Assembly: GCF_034140825.1 (NCBI RefSeq)
Contig: NC_089039.1
Span: 24,703,001-24,767,000 of the forward strand
Direction of reading: 5' to 3'
Source: Oryza sativa Japonica Group
Lineage: Eukaryota; Streptophyta; Magnoliopsida; Poales; Poaceae
DNA length: 64,000 nt
Made by a program: the position numbers and the translations under genes. Of this stretch, positions 61,621 to 64,000 are shown in pieces; position 1 is the first letter of the stretch; each line of letters starts with the position of its first letter. The notes beneath the pieces were generated by a model. The model was not told where the DNA came from. It searched no databases and saw nothing but the letters and a program-made list of their open reading frames with translations.

Positions 61621-64000
61621 GGTGATCGATGATCGCACGTCCTAGGATTCATATCCGGATAATCAGGGCTACTGATTCAGGAGGGGTGGAAATCAAGAAA
61701 AAGCTGCAGGCTTTTGGGAGAAAGATGCATGCACGGGACGCAAGAGCAGACAGACATGCATGCCAGGCCCAACCACATGCCGCTTAGCTGCAGCATCAGG
61801 TGTTCATGTAACTCTTAATAATCGATCAGGTAATAGTTGAGCAATCACAGTGCTGTCAGTGCATGTCGCCCTGGTCATCAGGGATAAGGTAAGCTACGGT
61901 AAGATCATTAGCTCGGTGAAAATTGCAATTATATATCTACAGGCAAGACTCAAGAGGCAACAAGACTTGGCTAACTGCTAAACAAGTCTGTGTGAGAAGT
62001 ACAATGCACAAGTCTGTATGAAAAGCAACGAAGCTTTGGTGAAGCCATCCCATGTGCCCATTCATGGCCTCGTCATCTACTCGCAAAAGTCGCAAAGCAG
62101 AAGCAAATTCATGGTCGTCAGATTATGCTAGAAATACATTATACATGTACTCATCCACAAAACAAGTGTCATTTGGAGGTGGATTTATCTGATTTAGAGG
62201 AGTGTAGTGTAGCCACGAAACCTTTTTCTTCCTTCCTGCTCATTCTGTCCAGACAGAGAAGAAACCAAAGCCGGCCAAACACAGAAAATGTTGGCAAGAT
62301 ATGATGCCTGCGTACAAGCTGATGTGATGCAGCATCTAATTGCAGGATCCTGCATTGAAACAGATGTCCATTTCAAAATTTTCGCATGCATCAGAGATAT
62401 AAAACTTTACTTCGTTGTTAAGTCTAGCTTCCTCTGAAAAAAACTGAACTCTTACAGCAAGTTTATTGTAGTGCTTTCATAGAGATATATCAGTTCAATT
62501 CCTGCAGAAATGTGAAAAAAAATCACCTGAGGATTACATTACAAATTTAGTGTGAAGACTCGTAGTCAGTATGTAGTAGTAACAGGCTCTAGGAATTGCG
62601 AGAGGGCAGGCAAGCCCGAGAAGCAATGCTGCAACTTTTGATGCAGCTTAGCTAGCTTGTTCCAATTGTTTACGACTTGTACTACAGCTACTCCAAATCT
62701 CCATCCCTTTTGCCGCGGCTCATGTCCCCCTTAACCCCGTCACTAAGACCCTAATCCTGCATTAAGATCGTAGGATAGTCACACTACTAATCCTGCTCTC
62801 AATCTCTCTTGTCTCCTAGCTACTACTACAGTGCTTGCTAAATGCTAAATATTCTGATGTTCACACTGATCTCTTGTGATCCCAAGATGCGAGAAAACAC
62901 ATACGAATGTTGGGTTAGGTACTGCAACTTGGTCACTTAATTTAATTTACAGAAGTAAGTGGCTGATCGAGTTGGCTAAGTTGACTGACCAATTGATAGA
63001 CAATTCCTCCTCCTGCAATCCCAGGAGGCCACTACTGATCACCAGCTAATCCAACAAAATATGGTTAATCGTATCCGGTGATCCTGTCGACTAGTCCAAG
63101 TAAGTGAAGATTGATTCAGGATTTCTGGGCCATCTGGTAATCGTATCAGACATTTAATTATGAGTTCCATATGTCATCAGTAAATTTAAAAAAAAATCCG
63201 GCAAAATTAACAAAAGGGTAGTAAAGTGCAAACGCAACTCTGAATCATGCTGTCAATTGACGGAAAGTGCAGGGTACAGATGATCAGAGGTCGTTAACCC
63301 TCTAATAAATCATTTTTCTTGATTGCTAGCTGACAGATCCCGTCAATCAGTGCAACGGACTTGAGCACTCTCCGTATCTCTCCTTTTTCTCCCTCCACAT
63401 CACAGCTAGAGAAGCTAAGATATGATTCAATTCTCCATGTCTTCATTAGCTTTAATTCTGACGGCCAATTAGCTTCTCATCCATGGTCAAAGGTTTGCTT
63501 TAGCACAAAAGCTCTAATTACTTTTGCTGCAACATCATGATGCTGCATGGCTATAGCAGCTTTCTAGCGAATCATCTCACTAGTACCTTTGCATCGACAG
63601 TGCCCAAGCAGGCAGCACTAGCAGAAACAACCCATGATCGATGGCCACTAATTTTACTGTCAAACCTGCAACGCAGAAACAGTATGTTAATTTGAAGTAT
63701 AAGAGTTGTGTAGCAGCTGGGGACATTATGGATTCTGACAGTGATGGTATAGGAGTCGCTAAGCTGAACCGTGTGTATTCAGCGCGCGATGCGTTTTAAC
63801 TACCACAAGTACAAGTCCGAAATAATTAAGTGTTGCATATGTACTGCGTATGTTGGCGCACGAGCGTGCACCCAACCAAACAGTAACGTGAATGTCGGGC
63901 TTGAATCCGGCGCGCACGGCCACGCGTGGAAAGCGACCGAGACGTCGGCAGAGGGAGCACGGTCGCCGTCGTCCGGCCGGTCGTCGATCCATCATCCGCC
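61621..64000. other. Terminal spacer, no supported gene
   Basis: This has moderate AT content and many short frames, none with a domain or splice support. The last 150 bp turn GC-rich and may be the edge of a gene beyond the window. A miR172-like string was considered and rejected. Confidence 0.4.

Noticed and set aside
63525-63555. catcatgatgctgcat, resembling the miR172 core
   Set aside because: It lacks the agaatctt start of miR172 and I see no pairing arm within 200 bp.
1-64000. CRISPR array, bacterial origin or phage genes
   Set aside because: No spaced palindromic repeats; intron-bearing plant genes throughout exclude a prokaryotic source.
1-64000. tRNA, rRNA or snRNA genes
   Set aside because: No cloverleaf with A/B boxes, and no conserved rRNA or snRNA blocks were recognised by eye; weak evidence of absence.

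Overview
This is plant nuclear DNA and almost certainly rice (Oryza). Genes are GC-rich and plant-type, with GT-AG introns, and they sit in AT-rich spacers full of small grass transposons (Stowaway, Tourist-like, hAT-type, Helitron, CACTA, MULE). The GH3 enzyme at 55.9-57.9 kb and the small heat-shock protein at 39.3-40.8 kb match, from memory, rice GH3.4 and the 22.3 kDa class VI HSP of chromosome 5. That placement is recollection, not a search.

Layout. 0-0.8 kb: 3' part of a class III peroxidase (+). 1.5-5.05 kb: nine-exon TraB-family gene (-) with a C-terminal membrane anchor. 7-31 kb: a tandem array of family-1 glycosyltransferases (+), with three open copies (UGT-1, -2, -3) and one broken copy (UGT-4). 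The array has been invaded repeatedly. A receptor-kinase relic split by a non-LTR-like retroposon, a 5.3 kb MULE carrying a plant mobile domain (PMD) gene and a double GRF zinc-finger gene, a CACTA element inside an older inverted-repeat element, a solo LTR, and a 1.3 kb MULE inside UGT-4 all lie here. 31-35.5 kb: an uncharacterised three-exon gene (-), Helitron and fold-back elements, and a relic of the 3' end of the DUF1995 gene next door.

35.6-45.8 kb is the gene-dense part: a plastid DUF1995 protein (-), a 99-residue unknown protein (-), a class VI small HSP (+), a GRAS regulator of the SCL32 type (+), and a membrane-anchored methyltransferase-like protein (+). 46-55.8 kb is mostly gene-poor, with a LINE relic, MITEs and an unassigned ORF pair. 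55.9-57.9 kb: the GH3 auxin-amido synthetase (-), with a TATA box and a TGTCTC motif just upstream. 58.6-64 kb: a Stowaway, a 1.3 kb PIF/Harbinger-type element with an ORF1 relic, more MITEs, and otherwise no gene I can support.

How it fits together. There is no operon-like logic. The coherent unit is the UGT array: shared leaders and 3' sequences show tandem duplication, UGT-2 and UGT-3 look patchily homogenised, UGT-1 has an altered donor-binding box, and UGT-4 is dead. The most unusual object is the MULE at 12.0-17.3 kb, in which transposase, PMD and GRF genes lie head to tail and the transposase appears to run into the PMD gene. I did not find a clearly new defence or signalling system.
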